Numbered from the stretch's first letter, positions 17,823 to 26,870 are shown. The stretch is DNA of 64,000 bases from JAXMDC01 sp046349035 (GCA_046349035.1 JAXMDC010000003.1:682001-746000); one strand, 5' to 3'. Notes: generated from the sequence alone by a model not told the origin. A program made the numbers and translations.

Positions 17823-18323
17823 ATGATCAGTCTGAATGTGAACGGCCAGACGCGGCAGGTGGACGCCGACCCGGCGACGCCGCTGCTCTATGTCCTGCGC
17901 AACGATCTCGAACTCAACGGCGCCAAGTTCGGCTGTGGGCTCGGTCAGTGCGGCGCCTGCACGGTGATGCTCGACGGCGAGGCGATCTTCGCCTGCCAGA
18001 CACCGATCTCCGTGCTCGCCGGGCGGCGGATCAAGACCATCGAGGGCCTCGGCACGCTGGAGCGGCCCTCGCCCCTGCAGAAGGCCTTCATGGACGAGAA
18101 CGCAGCGCAGTGCGGCTACTGCTCGGCGGGCATGGTGATGCGGGCGCAGGCGCTTCTGGAAAAGAACGCCAACCCCAGCGACGCGCAGATTCGCAACGCG
18201 CTCGACGCCAATCTCTGCCGCTGCGGCAGCCATACCCGTGTCGTCGCCGCGGTGAAGCGGGCGGCCAAGGTGATGCAGTCGGCGGCCGTCGCACCTGCCG
18301 GCCAGAGGGAGGGCGTACGATGA
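17823..18323 (+). CDS. 2Fe-2S subunit of a molybdenum hydroxylase (IorA/aldehyde dehydrogenase type)
   Basis: A 166-residue protein with the two 2Fe-2S clusters of the xanthine oxidase family. The plant-ferredoxin type uses Cys38, 43, 46 and 58 (FGCGLGQCGAC). The helical second cluster uses Cys97, 100, 132 and 134 (CGYCSAGM, LCRCG). It has no export signal and is probably carried across the membrane with the Tat-tagged large subunit. GGAGG precedes the ATG (TGGAGGTTCCAG). Its stop overlaps the next start (ATGA), so the two subunits are co-translated. Confidence 0.93.
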   Translation: MISLNVNGQTRQVDADPATPLLYVLRNDLELNGAKFGCGLGQCGACTVMLDGEAIFACQTPISVLAGRRIKTIEGLGTLERPSPLQKAFMDENAAQCGYCSAGMVMRAQALLEKNANPSDAQIRNALDANLCRCGSHTRVVAAVKRAAKVMQSAAVAPAGQREGVR

Positions 18324-20557
18324 ACGCCATCGACAAGGGACAGCTTTCCCGCCGCTCCATGCTGACCGGGGGCGGTGCCCTCATCGTCAGCTTCTCGCTT
18401 TTCCCGTCGGCGCTGCGCGCCCAGCAGGCGCCGGCCACCCCGGCGCCGCCGCCGCTCCCCGGCGGCCTCAACGCCAACCCCTCGCTCGACGCGTGGATCA
18501 AGATCGACGCGTCGAACAAGATCACGGTGTTCACCGGCAAGGCGGAACTCGGGCAGGGGACCAAGACCTCACTGCTGCAGATCGCCGCCGAGCATCTGGA
18601 GGTCGAGCCGAAGGCGATCACGTTCGTCACCGCCGACACCGGCACGAGCCCCAACGAAGGCTTCACCGCCGGAAGCGGCACGATCACCGGCAGCGGCCTT
18701 GCGCTCAGCCACGCGGCGGCGCAGACCCGGGCGATCCTGATCGACATTGCCGCCACCAAGATGGGCGTCGATGCCGCGCAGCTGAAGACGGCCGGCGGCG
18801 CGGTGGTGGCGCCCGACGGCAAGAAGATGACCTACGGCGAACTGGTCGAGGGCGATACGCTGAAGCGCCGCGCCGAGCCGACGTCGAAGTTCAAGGATCC
18901 GAAGACCTACACGCAGATCGGCAAGTCGCTGGCGCGCGTCGACATCCCGGCCAAGGTGACCGGCGGCGTCGCTTTCGTGCACGACCTCCGTCTCCCTGGC
19001 ATGTTGCATGCCCGCGTCGTCCGTCCCGCCACATACGGCGCCAAGATCAAGTCGATCGAGACGGCGGCGGTGGAAAAGATGCCGGGCGTGGTCAAGGTGT
19101 TCCGCGACGGGAATTTCCTGGCGGTGGTGGCCGAGAAGGAATTCCAGGCGGTGCAGGCGATGAACGCTCTCGCCCAGGCGGTGACCTGGGAAGGCGGGCG
19201 CGAATTGCCGGCCGACTACAAGACGCTGATCGATTTTATGAAGACGACCAAGTCGCAGACCGACGCCATCGTCGATCGTCCGCTCGGTACGCCGGTCAAG
19301 ATGCTGGAAGCGGCCTACGTGCGGCCGTACCATATGCACGGCTCGATCGGCCCGGCCTGCGCGGTCGCGGTGATGGAAGGCGACGAGATGAAGGTCTGGT
19401 CGCACACCCAAGGTGTGTTCCCCGACCGCCAGGCGATCGCCGAGCTGCTGAAGATGCCCGAGCCGAAAATCCGGGTGATCCACATGGAGGGCGCCGGCTG
19501 CTACGGCCATAACGGCGCCGACGACGCGGCCGCCGACGCAGCGCTGATCGCCCGCGCGCTGCCGGGCAAGCCGATCCGCGTCCAGTGGACGCGCGAGCAG
19601 GAGCACGGCTGGGAGCCGTACGGCTCGGCGATGGCGATGACGATGCGCGGCGGGGTCGATGCCAGCGGCAAGATCGTGGCGTGGGACTACAATTTGTGGA
19701 GCACCACCCACAACACCCGCCCCGGCGGCGCGCCGAACCTCATCGCCGGCTGGTCGGTGGCGACGCCCTTCCAGCAGCGGGTGCCGACCTTCGCGCCCTC
19801 GCCGGCCGGATCGGTCGACCGCAACGCGACCCCGTATTACGCGGTTCCGGGGATGAAGGTGACGAGCCACTTCGTCGCCGACATGCCGCTCCGCGTCTCG
19901 GCGCTGCGTGGGCTAGGCGCCTATGGCAACGTGTTCGCCATCGAGAGCTTCATGGACGAGATGGCGCAGGCGGCGGGTGCCGATCCGGTGGAGTTCCGTC
20001 TCCGCCACCTCGACGACCCGCGCGCCAAGGAAGTAGTGCAGCTGGCTGCCGAGAAGTTCGGCTGGAAGCCTGGGGCAAAGGCACCCGCCGGTCGCGGCTA
20101 CGGCTTCTCCTTCGCCCGCTACGAGAACCTCCAGGCCTACATGGCGCTGGCAGTCGAGGTCGAGGTGGAGCGGGAGACCGGGCGCGTCCGCCTGGTGCGG
20201 GCGATCGGCGCCGACGACAGCGGTACCGCCGTCAACCCCGACGCGATCAAGAACCAGCTTGAGGGCGGGATCATTCAGGCCGCCAGCTGGACGCTCTACG
20301 AGCAGGTCGCCTTCGACAAGGGCGGCATCACCAGTCTCGACTGGAGCAGCTACCCGATCCTGCGCTTCAGCGCGGCACCGGAGAAGGTCGAGGTGCATGT
20401 CATCGACCGGCCCGGCCTGCCGTTCCTCGGCACCGCCGAGGCGCCGACCGGGCCGACGGGGGCGGCGATCGCCAATGCCTTCGCCAATGCCACCGGCGTC
20501 CGGCTCCGCGATCTGCCGTTCACCCGGCAGCGGGTGAAGGCGGCCGTTTCGGCCTAG
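18320..20557 (+). CDS. Tat-exported molybdopterin-binding subunit (IorB/Mo-pterin aldehyde dehydrogenase type)
   Basis: A 745-residue catalytic subunit. The N-terminus carries a twin-arginine signal (SRRSMLTGGG, Arg11-Arg12) followed by a hydrophobic stretch. The Mo-pterin domains are recognisable from FTGKAELGQGTKTSLLQIAA, EGAGCYGHNGADDAAADAAL and LRGLGAYGNVFAIESFMDE. The active-site Glu lies in GTAEAPTGPTGAAIANAF (near residue 708). The enzyme would oxidise an aldehyde or an N-heterocycle such as isoquinoline in the periplasm, with electrons passing through the 2Fe-2S subunit to the triheme cytochrome. The combination resembles acetic acid bacterial aldehyde dehydrogenase more than IorAB alone. 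Substrate is not decidable here. Confidence 0.92.
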   Translation: MNAIDKGQLSRRSMLTGGGALIVSFSLFPSALRAQQAPATPAPPPLPGGLNANPSLDAWIKIDASNKITVFTGKAELGQGTKTSLLQIAAEHLEVEPKAITFVTADTGTSPNEGFTAGSGTITGSGLALSHAAAQTRAILIDIAATKMGVDAAQLKTAGGAVVAPDGKKMTYGELVEGDTLKRRAEPTSKFKDPKTYTQIGKSLARVDIPAKVTGGVAFVHDLRLPGMLHARVVRPATYGAKIKSIETAAVEKMPGVVKVFRDGNFLAVVAEKEFQAVQAMNALAQAVTWEGGRELPADYKTLIDFMKTTKSQTDAIVDRPLGTPVKMLEAAYVRPYHMHGSIGPACAVAVMEGDEMKVWSHTQGVFPDRQAIAELLKMPEPKIRVIHMEGAGCYGHNGADDAAADAALIARALPGKPIRVQWTREQEHGWEPYGSAMAMTMRGGVDASGKIVAWDYNLWSTTHNTRPGGAPNLIAGWSVATPFQQRVPTFAPSPAGSVDRNATPYYAVPGMKVTSHFVADMPLRVSALRGLGAYGNVFAIESFMDEMAQAAGADPVEFRLRHLDDPRAKEVVQLAAEKFGWKPGAKAPAGRGYGFSFARYENLQAYMALAVEVEVERETGRVRLVRAIGADDSGTAVNPDAIKNQLEGGIIQAASWTLYEQVAFDKGGITSLDWSSYPILRFSAAPEKVEVHVIDRPGLPFLGTAEAPTGPTGAAIANAFANATGVRLRDLPFTRQRVKAAVSA

Positions 20558-20565
20558 AGTCTTCC

Positions 20566-20596
20566 GAGGGGCGGCGGTGCCGCCCCTCATAGTTTT
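20566..20596 (+). terminator. Hairpin between the Mo enzyme and NosR-like genes
   Basis: A perfect 10-bp stem (GAGGGGCGGC / GCCGCCCCTC) with a 3-nt loop is followed by ATAGTTTT. The T-run is short and interrupted, so it may only partly stop transcription and allow read-through into the NosR-like gene. Confidence 0.6.
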
Positions 20597-20640
20597 CCGA
20601 GCGACCGGTGCGAGAGACCGGCAGCAATGGGGCAGGGGAC

Positions 20641-22803
20641 ATGATCCGTCGCAAGGTCGTACAGGGCGTTTGGAGCCGCGTGGCGGCGCTGCTGCTGGCG
20701 ATGGTAGCCATGGCATCGGCAGCGCGCGCGGATGCGCCGACGCTGACTTTGGCCGAGCGACTGACGCCGGACCTGATAGCGGTGGTTTATCCCGGCGCCG
20801 AACGTGTCGGCAAAGAGGAGGGCAACCCCAAGGCGGCACCTGTCTATAAGGGCACAGAGGTCGTCGGCTATATCTTCTCCACCCTCGATGTCGTGCGCTC
20901 GCCGGGATACTCCAGCGTCCCCTTCGACATCATCGCCGGGGTCGACAAGAAGGGTCTCATTACCGGCGCCAAGCTGATCTACAACGAAGAGCCGCATGTG
21001 CGCGGCGACTCGATCCGCACCGGGCAGATGGCGACCTTCCTCGATCGCTTGGCCGGGTTCAACGCGCAGGGACCGAACGCCGGCTTCATGAGCCTGCCGG
21101 CGGAGTATGTCGGCGGGGCGACAATCTCGGCGCGGGCGATGAAAGCCGGCATCATCGACAGCGCCAAGCTGGTGTTACGGGCGCGCGGCGGCCGGCCACC
21201 GGTGACGGCGCCGACGTTGGACGTGGAGACGTTTACACCGGCAACCTTCGCCGACCTCACCGCCAACAAGGCAGTCGTCAACCGATCGCTGACCAGTGGC
21301 GAGGTCGCGAACCTCATCAAGCGGGCCGGCAAAGGCGGTCGAGCCGAAGTCGAGCCGGGCCCGCCGGACGAGCTCTATACCAACTTCTACACAGCACTCG
21401 CTTCGGTCCCCTCGGTCGGACGCAACCTGCTTGGCATTAACCGCTACAAGGCGAGCATCGAATCGCAGCCGCGCGGCACGCACACCATCCTCGTCGCCTC
21501 AATGGGGCCCTACGACGTTCAGGGCGTGCAGTACCTGAAGAAGTCGGCCGGCAACATCTACGACCGCGTCCGTCTGGTGCAGGGCGACAAGACCTTTGTC
21601 TTCGACGGGCCGCATTCGCAGCCGATTGCCGGCATAGGCGGCGCCGGCGTGCCGGCGCTGCGAAGCGGTGCGCTGTTCTTCATCCCGCCCACTGCCGGCT
21701 TCGATCCGCTGCAGCCGTGGACGATCGAACTGCTGATCAACGGCGCCGAAGCCGACGGCACGCCGTGGACGGTAGCAGCGCCACTGCCTTATGCGGTTCC
21801 CTCCGCCTATGTGCTGCTGCCCGATCCGCCGCCGGTGCCGCCCTATGTCGAGGCGTGGCAGGGCGCGCGGATGAATGTGATCGTCCTCTGCGTGGCGTTG
21901 TCGATCCTGACGCTGATCCTGCTCTTCCAAAACGAACTCACCAAGAAGCGGCACCTCTTCCGCTGGCTGCGGAACGGCTTCCTCCTGTTCACGCTGGTGT
22001 GGATCGGCTGGATCGCCGGCGCTCAGCTGTCGGTGGTGCACCTGCAGAGCTATATCCAGGGACCGTTCCGCGGCCTCGATCTGGGCTTCTATCTCAACGA
22101 GCCGCTGATGGTGATCATCGCAGGCTACACTCTGGTGTCGCTGATCGCGCTCGGCCGCGGCGTGTTCTGCGGCTGGCTCTGTCCCTTCGGAGCGCTGCAA
22201 GAGTTGCTCGGCCAGATCGCCAAGGTTCTGCGCCTGCCGCAGTGGAACCCGCCGGACTGGCTGAACCGTAAGCTCTGGCTGGTGAAATATGTAATGGCCG
22301 GCCTGGTTCTGACCCTCATCTTCCTGCCGCCCGAGGCGTCGGCGGTGGCCAACGAGGTGGAGCCGTTCAAAACCGCCATTACCTCCAAATTCATCCGCGA
22401 GTGGCCTTACGTGCTCTATGCCGGAGCGCTGCTAGCGATGGGGCTCTTCACCGAGCGCGCCTATTGCCGCTACCTCTGCCCGCTCGGCGGGACGCTGGCC
22501 TTCCTCGACCGTCTGCATCTCGTCGACATGCTGAAGCGCCGCCCCGAATGCGGGAAGCCGTGTCAGCTCTGCGCCCACTCCTGTCCGGTCAAGGCGATCG
22601 TGCCCTCGGGCGAGATCAAGATGGCAGAGTGTTTCCAGTGCCTCGACTGTCAGGTGGAATATCACGACGACCACCGTTGTCCGCCGCTGGTGCGGGCGCG
22701 CAAGCACGGCATCCGCGGCAACATTGTCCTGACGACTCCGAAGAACCGTCCGGCCGGTGTTCCGGTCGCGGCGCGCGGGGCCGAGGGAGCGGCGACGGCG
22801 TAG
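20641..22803 (+). CDS. NosR/NirI-like flavo-iron-sulfur membrane protein
   Basis: A 720-residue protein. A signal peptide is followed by a periplasmic FMN-binding domain (to about residue 180, with GATISARAMKAGI), a further soluble region, and then about five membrane helices from residue 415. The helical part carries the NosR/NapH motifs CGWLCPFGALQELLG and CRYLCPLGGTLAFLD. The C-terminal cytoplasmic domain has two 4Fe-4S sites (CGKPCQLCAHSCP and CFQCLDCQ, then a further Cys in HRCPP). In denitrifiers NosR feeds electrons to nitrous oxide reductase; no nos or nir gene is present here. Its place between a Mo-enzyme operon and moaE suggests an electron-transfer or maturation role for the Mo enzyme (inference). 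ATG 20641 is chosen over an earlier GTG. Confidence 0.88.
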   Translation: MIRRKVVQGVWSRVAALLLAMVAMASAARADAPTLTLAERLTPDLIAVVYPGAERVGKEEGNPKAAPVYKGTEVVGYIFSTLDVVRSPGYSSVPFDIIAGVDKKGLITGAKLIYNEEPHVRGDSIRTGQMATFLDRLAGFNAQGPNAGFMSLPAEYVGGATISARAMKAGIIDSAKLVLRARGGRPPVTAPTLDVETFTPATFADLTANKAVVNRSLTSGEVANLIKRAGKGGRAEVEPGPPDELYTNFYTALASVPSVGRNLLGINRYKASIESQPRGTHTILVASMGPYDVQGVQYLKKSAGNIYDRVRLVQGDKTFVFDGPHSQPIAGIGGAGVPALRSGALFFIPPTAGFDPLQPWTIELLINGAEADGTPWTVAAPLPYAVPSAYVLLPDPPPVPPYVEAWQGARMNVIVLCVALSILTLILLFQNELTKKRHLFRWLRNGFLLFTLVWIGWIAGAQLSVVHLQSYIQGPFRGLDLGFYLNEPLMVIIAGYTLVSLIALGRGVFCGWLCPFGALQELLGQIAKVLRLPQWNPPDWLNRKLWLVKYVMAGLVLTLIFLPPEASAVANEVEPFKTAITSKFIREWPYVLYAGALLAMGLFTERAYCRYLCPLGGTLAFLDRLHLVDMLKRRPECGKPCQLCAHSCPVKAIVPSGEIKMAECFQCLDCQVEYHDDHRCPPLVRARKHGIRGNIVLTTPKNRPAGVPVAARGAEGAATA

Positions 22804-22822
22804 GCTCGGCGGCAGCTGGACG

Positions 22823-23293
22823 CTAGGCGGCGCCCCACCGGGCGGTCGCCGCGTCGTCGCTGCCGCGCGGGGCGACCCAGCCGCCGATGGTGCCGTCGAC
22901 GAGATGCTCGCGCTTCCAGAAGGGAGCGCTGGTCTTCATGAAGTCCATCAGGTGCTCCGCCGCGGCAAAGGCGTCCTGACGATGCTCGGCAGCGGCGGCG
23001 ACCAGAACGATCGGCTCGCCGGCGCGGATCAGGCCATGGCGGTGCACCACCCACACGGCCGTCAGCGGCCAGCGCGTGCGCGTCGCATCGACAATGCGGC
23101 CGATTTCGCCCTCGGCCATGCCCGGATAGTGCTCGAGCTCCAGCGCCGTTAGGCGGCCGTGCTCGCCGCGGCAGACGCCGCTAAAAACCACCAGGGCGCC
23201 AGCCTCGCCGGCGACACGATGGAAGTCGGAAAACAGCCTGGGCATGTCGAGCGGGCCGGCCTGTGTGGCAACATACCGGGCTGAGACGTTCAT
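22823..23293 (-). CDS. moaE: Molybdopterin synthase catalytic subunit MoaE
   Basis: A 156-residue protein. The catalytic lysines Lys120 (DFMKTSAPFW) and Lys127 (FWKRE) align with E. coli Lys119 and Lys126, and the Arg/His region VWVVHRHGLIRAGEP is typical. MoaE with MoaD inserts two sulphurs into precursor Z to make molybdopterin. No moaD is in the window, so its partner must be elsewhere. ATG 23293 gives the family N-terminus; the longer frame upstream is not supported. It faces the NosR-like gene tail to tail, and the presence of moaE here fits the local density of Mo enzymes. Confidence 0.94.
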   Translation of the reverse strand: MNVSARYVATQAGPLDMPRLFSDFHRVAGEAGALVVFSGVCRGEHGRLTALELEHYPGMAEGEIGRIVDATRTRWPLTAVWVVHRHGLIRAGEPIVLVAAAAEHRQDAFAAAEHLMDFMKTSAPFWKREHLVDGTIGGWVAPRGSDDAATARWGAA

Positions 23294-23645
23294 GCCGGGA
23301 GGTCCGCTATCGGCCACGAGACACCTCCGATTGTGCTTCGGCCGCCATCCTAACACCTTCGGCGCGGATGTGGCTGCCATGAAACCGCCAAAGTCCGGTG
23401 GCGGGTTTTTGTCGCCCCGGCCGCGACAAAGCGTCGCTTGGCGGGGGTGGGATATAGTCACTTACCGTCCATGTGATCGGTAGAGGCAACCAGTCGCACG
23501 CTTACGCTTTCTTTCGAACGGGCAGGGGCGATTGCGATGCCCTGGAGCTCGTCACGGAAAATGCAGTTTGCGGTCGCTTGAGTGCGTGTGACTATCGGTC
23601 TGCGGGACGAATTGGTTCCAAGTTCATGAAATCCGGGAGGTAACA
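23294..23645. other. 352-base gene-free gap between moaE and the CHRD gene
   Basis: This divergent intergenic region must hold promoters for both flanking genes. At 23382-23410 there is an imperfect hairpin (CCGCCA / TGGCGG) followed by GTTTTTG. A TATAGT box stands at 23452-23457, but no convincing -35 is spaced correctly. GGGAGG precedes the CHRD start. I see no coding region or known riboswitch. Confidence 0.5.
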
Positions 23646-24131
23646 ATGAAAAGACTGGACCTGATCACGGCGGCAGCGGCCATTGCGACCGCGGGATTCT
23701 TCGCATTTCCAGCCAACGCCGAGATCTTGAATTTCACCGTCAACCTGACCGCGGACCAGGTGGTGCCGTCCCCGACGGTCCTGACGCCGGCCAAGAAGCT
23801 TTCGGACGGCAAGGGGAGCGGAACGGTTACCTACGACACCACCACCAAGGTGATGTCGTGGGACATCAACTACAGCGGCCTGTCGGGACCGGCGACCTCC
23901 ATCACGTTCCACGGCCCTGCGGACAAGGGCCGCATCCAGCCGCAGACGCAGGCGCCGCTGATCACCCAGTACGGCAACTACGGCCCGCCGCTGAAGGACG
24001 ACACCAAGCGCCTCGACACGATCATGTCGCCGGCGATGGAGAAGGCTCTGACCGACGGCATGATGTACGTCATGATCAAGACCAGCGCCTATCCGCTCGG
24101 CGAGGTTCGCGGGCAGATCGTCAAGAAGTAA
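23646..24131 (+). CDS. Secreted CHRD-domain protein
   Basis: A 161-residue protein with a signal peptide (cleavage after ANA near residue 25) and one CHRD domain. The signature elements are NLTADQVVPSP, GSGTVTYDTTTKVMSWDINY, ITFHGPADKG and the terminal GEVRGQIVKK. CHRD domains occur in animal chordin and in many bacterial exported proteins; the bacterial role is unknown. GGGAGG lies 5 bases before the ATG. A strong terminator follows, so it is a single-gene unit, upstream of the PQQ dehydrogenase on the same strand. Confidence 0.9.
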   Translation: MKRLDLITAAAAIATAGFFAFPANAEILNFTVNLTADQVVPSPTVLTPAKKLSDGKGSGTVTYDTTTKVMSWDINYSGLSGPATSITFHGPADKGRIQPQTQAPLITQYGNYGPPLKDDTKRLDTIMSPAMEKALTDGMMYVMIKTSAYPLGEVRGQIVKK

Positions 24132-24148
24132 GCGGTCAGACCTGGACT

Positions 24149-24171
24149 GCGGTCCGCCGAGCGCGGACCGC
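24149..24171 (+). other. Perfect GC hairpin without T-run
   Basis: A perfect 9-bp stem (GCGGTCCGC / GCGGACCGC) with loop CGAGC starts 17 bases after the CHRD stop. With no T-run it is more likely a 3' mRNA-stabilising stem than a terminator. Confidence 0.6.
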
Positions 24172-24183
24172 TCTCAGATCGAA

Positions 24184-24225
24184 GACGGGCGTCGCATCGC
24201 GGGGGATGCGGCGCCCGTTTTCTTT
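24184..24225 (+). terminator. Intrinsic terminator after the CHRD gene
   Basis: A 14-bp stem with one G-U pair (24185-24198 with 24205-24218) encloses a 6-nt loop and is followed by TTTTCTTT. Confidence 0.88.
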
Positions 24226-24482
24226 GGGCAGACGAGCCGACTCGAACCCGCCTCTTGCGGGATTTGTGTTGAGCGGCCTCGGACGGCAGCATTTTTCGAC
24301 TAGTCGATGGAAGGGCCGACGAAGCGGTGACCGCCGACGAAACGGGGCGAGGCAGGACAGCGGCGAGTTGACGCAATCCGGGGGGACGCGCACACTCGTG
24401 GCTTGGCGTCCGTCGGGTGGGATACTCGCCCAGCGCGCGCCCGCTTGACCGAGTTCGGCAGGCAGAACGTGGGAGGATGGGA

Positions 24483-26288
24483 ATGAGACATTACGGACTG
24501 GCGTTGCTGGGCGCGCTGATGGGAACGACGGCGCTCGCCCCGCAACTGATGGCGCAGACAGCCGGCGTGACGACGACCACGCAGGCGGCGCTGGAGAATC
24601 CCAAGGCCGAGGATTGGCTGCTGGTGAACGGCAACTACGCCGCCCACCGCTACTCGACTCTCAACCAGATCACACTCGACAACATCAAAGGCATGCGCCC
24701 GGTTTACACCCTGGCGATCGAGGGCGTGGAAGGCGGCGGCTCGCGCTACGCCAACGCCTCGCTGGAAGGCACGCCGATCGTCGAAGACGGCTTCATGTAC
24801 GTCTCCAACGGTTGGGGCAGCGTTTACAAGCTGAACGTCAAGTCCGGCACGCGCGCCCAGATCGATTGGAAGATGGACCCGCAGGTCGACAAGCCGTGGG
24901 GCGGCGACGTCGCTTGCTGCGGCATCGACAACCGCGGCGTGGCGCTGTGGAAGGACAAGGTCATCTCGGTCACCATCGACGCGCGGATGATCGCGACCAG
25001 CAAGGCCTCGGGCGAGATCGTGTGGCAGTCCAAGCCGGGCGATCCCGGCCGCGGTGAGACATTGACCGTCGCTCCGCTTGTCGTGCGCGATATCGGCGTG
25101 GTCGGCGTAGCCGGTGCCGAGTACGGCATCCGCGGTCACCTCAACGGCATCGATCTCAACACCGGCAAGGAAGTCTGGAAGACCTGGACCGTCGCCGGCG
25201 AGGACGATCCCAATGCCAAGAGCTGGGGCGGGCGCTCCAACCTGACCGGCGGCGCCTCGGTGTGGCAGACCGGCTCATACGATCCCAAGCTGAATCTCAT
25301 GTATTGGGGCACCGGCAATCCGGGGCCCGACTACGATTCGGACTACCGGCCGGGCGATAACCTCTACACCGACTCGGTTCTGGCGATGAACCCGGATACC
25401 GGCAAGATCAACTGGTACTTCCAGTACACGCCGAACGATCCGTACGACTACGACGAGATCGGCGTCCACCCGCTGGTCGACGTGACGATCAACGGACAGG
25501 CCCGCACGCTTGTCACTCACCCCGGCCGTAACGGTATCTTCTACGGCTTCGATCGCACTAACGGCCAGTTCCTCTACGGCAACCAGTATGTCGATCAGTT
25601 GAACTGGACCAACGGCGTCGACCCGAAGACCGGCAAGCCGACCGCCTACGATCCGACCAAGCTGGTGCAAGACTACATCAAGGGCACATCTGCCCGTCGC
25701 GGCGGTCCGGTCGGCACCAACTGCCCGGTCACCGGCGGCGGCCAGAATTGGGAGCCGGCAGCCTATAACCCCAACCTCCGCCTTCTCTTCGTAGCGGGCG
25801 GCGAGGGCTGCGGCCAGCACCTGACCAAGCTCGAGACCGGCCCGGCCGAGTTCGGCGGAACCTGGAAGCCGCGCGACCGCTTCACCGGCGGCGACACGGT
25901 GCCGGCGAACACGCCACCGGCCAATCCGGAGTGGAAGATCCAGCAGGCTGGATCGCTGAGCGCAATCGATGTGACGACCGGAAAGGTCGCCAAGAAGATT
26001 CCGTTCCTCTACTTCAACCGCTCCGGCATGTTGGCGACGGCGGCCGGCTGGGTGGCAACGGGTGAATGCGACGGAGCGCTGCGTGCCTTCAACGCGCAAT
26101 CGCTCGCGGAGGTATGGAACTTCAACATCGGCTCCTGCATCAAGGCTCCGCCGATGACCTTCTCGGCCGGCGGCAAGCAGTTCGTCGGGGTGTTGGTCGG
26201 CGCGGTGCCGGGAGCGAACGAGAATCGCGTGACGCCGGAGCTGGCCAAGTTCACGGCGACCCACCTGCTCGTGGTGTTTGCGCTCTAA
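24483..26288 (+). CDS. PQQ-dependent alcohol/methanol dehydrogenase with Asp-x-Asp motif
   Basis: A 601-residue quinoprotein with a signal peptide (cleavage after LMAQ near residue 25) and an eight-bladed propeller. The vicinal disulphide Cys145-Cys146 (DVACCGIDNRG) sits over PQQ. The metal ligands by alignment are Glu213 (GAEYGIRG), Asn279 (GTGNPGP) and the catalytic Asp322. Two residues on, Asp324 completes a DYD motif (PYDYDE), which in XoxF- and PedH-type enzymes marks lanthanide use; MxaF has Ala there. It oxidises primary alcohols to aldehydes in the periplasm and reduces a cytochrome c. ATG 24483 has GGGAGG 7 bases upstream. No pqq synthesis genes are present. Specificity (methanol or ethanol) is unclear. 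Confidence 0.9.
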   Translation: MRHYGLALLGALMGTTALAPQLMAQTAGVTTTTQAALENPKAEDWLLVNGNYAAHRYSTLNQITLDNIKGMRPVYTLAIEGVEGGGSRYANASLEGTPIVEDGFMYVSNGWGSVYKLNVKSGTRAQIDWKMDPQVDKPWGGDVACCGIDNRGVALWKDKVISVTIDARMIATSKASGEIVWQSKPGDPGRGETLTVAPLVVRDIGVVGVAGAEYGIRGHLNGIDLNTGKEVWKTWTVAGEDDPNAKSWGGRSNLTGGASVWQTGSYDPKLNLMYWGTGNPGPDYDSDYRPGDNLYTDSVLAMNPDTGKINWYFQYTPNDPYDYDEIGVHPLVDVTINGQARTLVTHPGRNGIFYGFDRTNGQFLYGNQYVDQLNWTNGVDPKTGKPTAYDPTKLVQDYIKGTSARRGGPVGTNCPVTGGGQNWEPAAYNPNLRLLFVAGGEGCGQHLTKLETGPAEFGGTWKPRDRFTGGDTVPANTPPANPEWKIQQAGSLSAIDVTTGKVAKKIPFLYFNRSGMLATAAGWVATGECDGALRAFNAQSLAEVWNFNIGSCIKAPPMTFSAGGKQFVGVLVGAVPGANENRVTPELAKFTATHLLVVFAL

Positions 26289-26313
26289 GGCGGACCCCGC
26301 GCGGCAAGAATTG

Positions 26314-26344
26314 AAAGGGGGCGGCCCGGCCGCCCCCTTTTTCT
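26314..26344 (+). terminator. Intrinsic terminator after the PQQ dehydrogenase
   Basis: A perfect 8-bp stem (GGGGGCGG / CCGCCCCC) with a 5-nt loop is followed by TTTTTCTT. Confidence 0.88.
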
Positions 26345-26380
26345 TGTCCTGGCGTACTTCGATGTCGCGCCCGGCGCCGC

Positions 26381-26644
26381 TCAGCGACCCGGGGTCAGCG
26401 AAGCAACAATGGCGTATGCGCTGTGGTCGCCGTGATCGGAACTGTAGCTGATCTTGATCCTGGCGCCCGGGGCGAACTTAAAGTCGACTTCGGGCTCGAC
26501 GTAAAAGACTTGGCCGCTTTCGATCGTGAGGATCCGCTTGACCGGATCATAGGTCTTGACGGCGCCGACAATGTCGTCTGCCGAGGCGACGACGGTCGAA
26601 GCCATCAGCGCCGCCGCGGCGGCGGCGATAACTGAGCTGCGCAT
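26381..26644 (-). CDS. DUF1344 family small periplasmic protein
   Basis: An 87-residue protein starting at ATG 26644 with GGAG upstream. A signal peptide (MRSSVIAAAAAALMASTVVA) is followed by a small beta domain: DIVGAVKTYDPVKRILTIESG, then QVFYVEPEVDF and GARIKISYS. This pattern is DUF1344, an OB-like exported domain of alphaproteobacteria with unknown function. It lies convergent with the PQQ dehydrogenase. Confidence 0.82.
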   Translation of the reverse strand: MRSSVIAAAAAALMASTVVASADDIVGAVKTYDPVKRILTIESGQVFYVEPEVDFKFAPGARIKISYSSDHGDHSAYAIVASLTPGR

Positions 26645-26870
26645 TGGATTCCACTCCTGCAAGCATCCCTTTCGGGAAGTGGCGCAATCATAGTCGGGAC
26701 CGCCGGCCTGACAAGGCGCGACGCGCGGCGCGATCAGCAGGGCGAGGCGCGAGGGAAAGACCGCATTTCTTTGCAAGACAGTGCCGAGGGTCTTAAATTG
26801 ACCCAAGGGAAGGTTCCCGCGCGTGCCTTTCGGGCGGTCAACGCGCGTTGCGCAGACCAAGGAGATAGGT

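Noticed and set aside
17823..20557. A xanthine dehydrogenase
   Set aside because: There is no FAD subunit in this operon, the large subunit has a Tat signal and a triheme cytochrome precedes it, which fits periplasmic aldehyde dehydrogenase or IorAB types better.
20641..22803. A denitrification locus because of the NosR-like gene
   Set aside because: No nosZ, nosDFYL, nir or nor gene is present. Only the NosR family fold supports the idea.
23379..23483. A 34-residue open frame starting MKPPKSGGG in the moaE-CHRD gap
   Set aside because: No ribosome-binding site, no signal or hydrophobic segment, and it runs through the hairpin; chance is enough.
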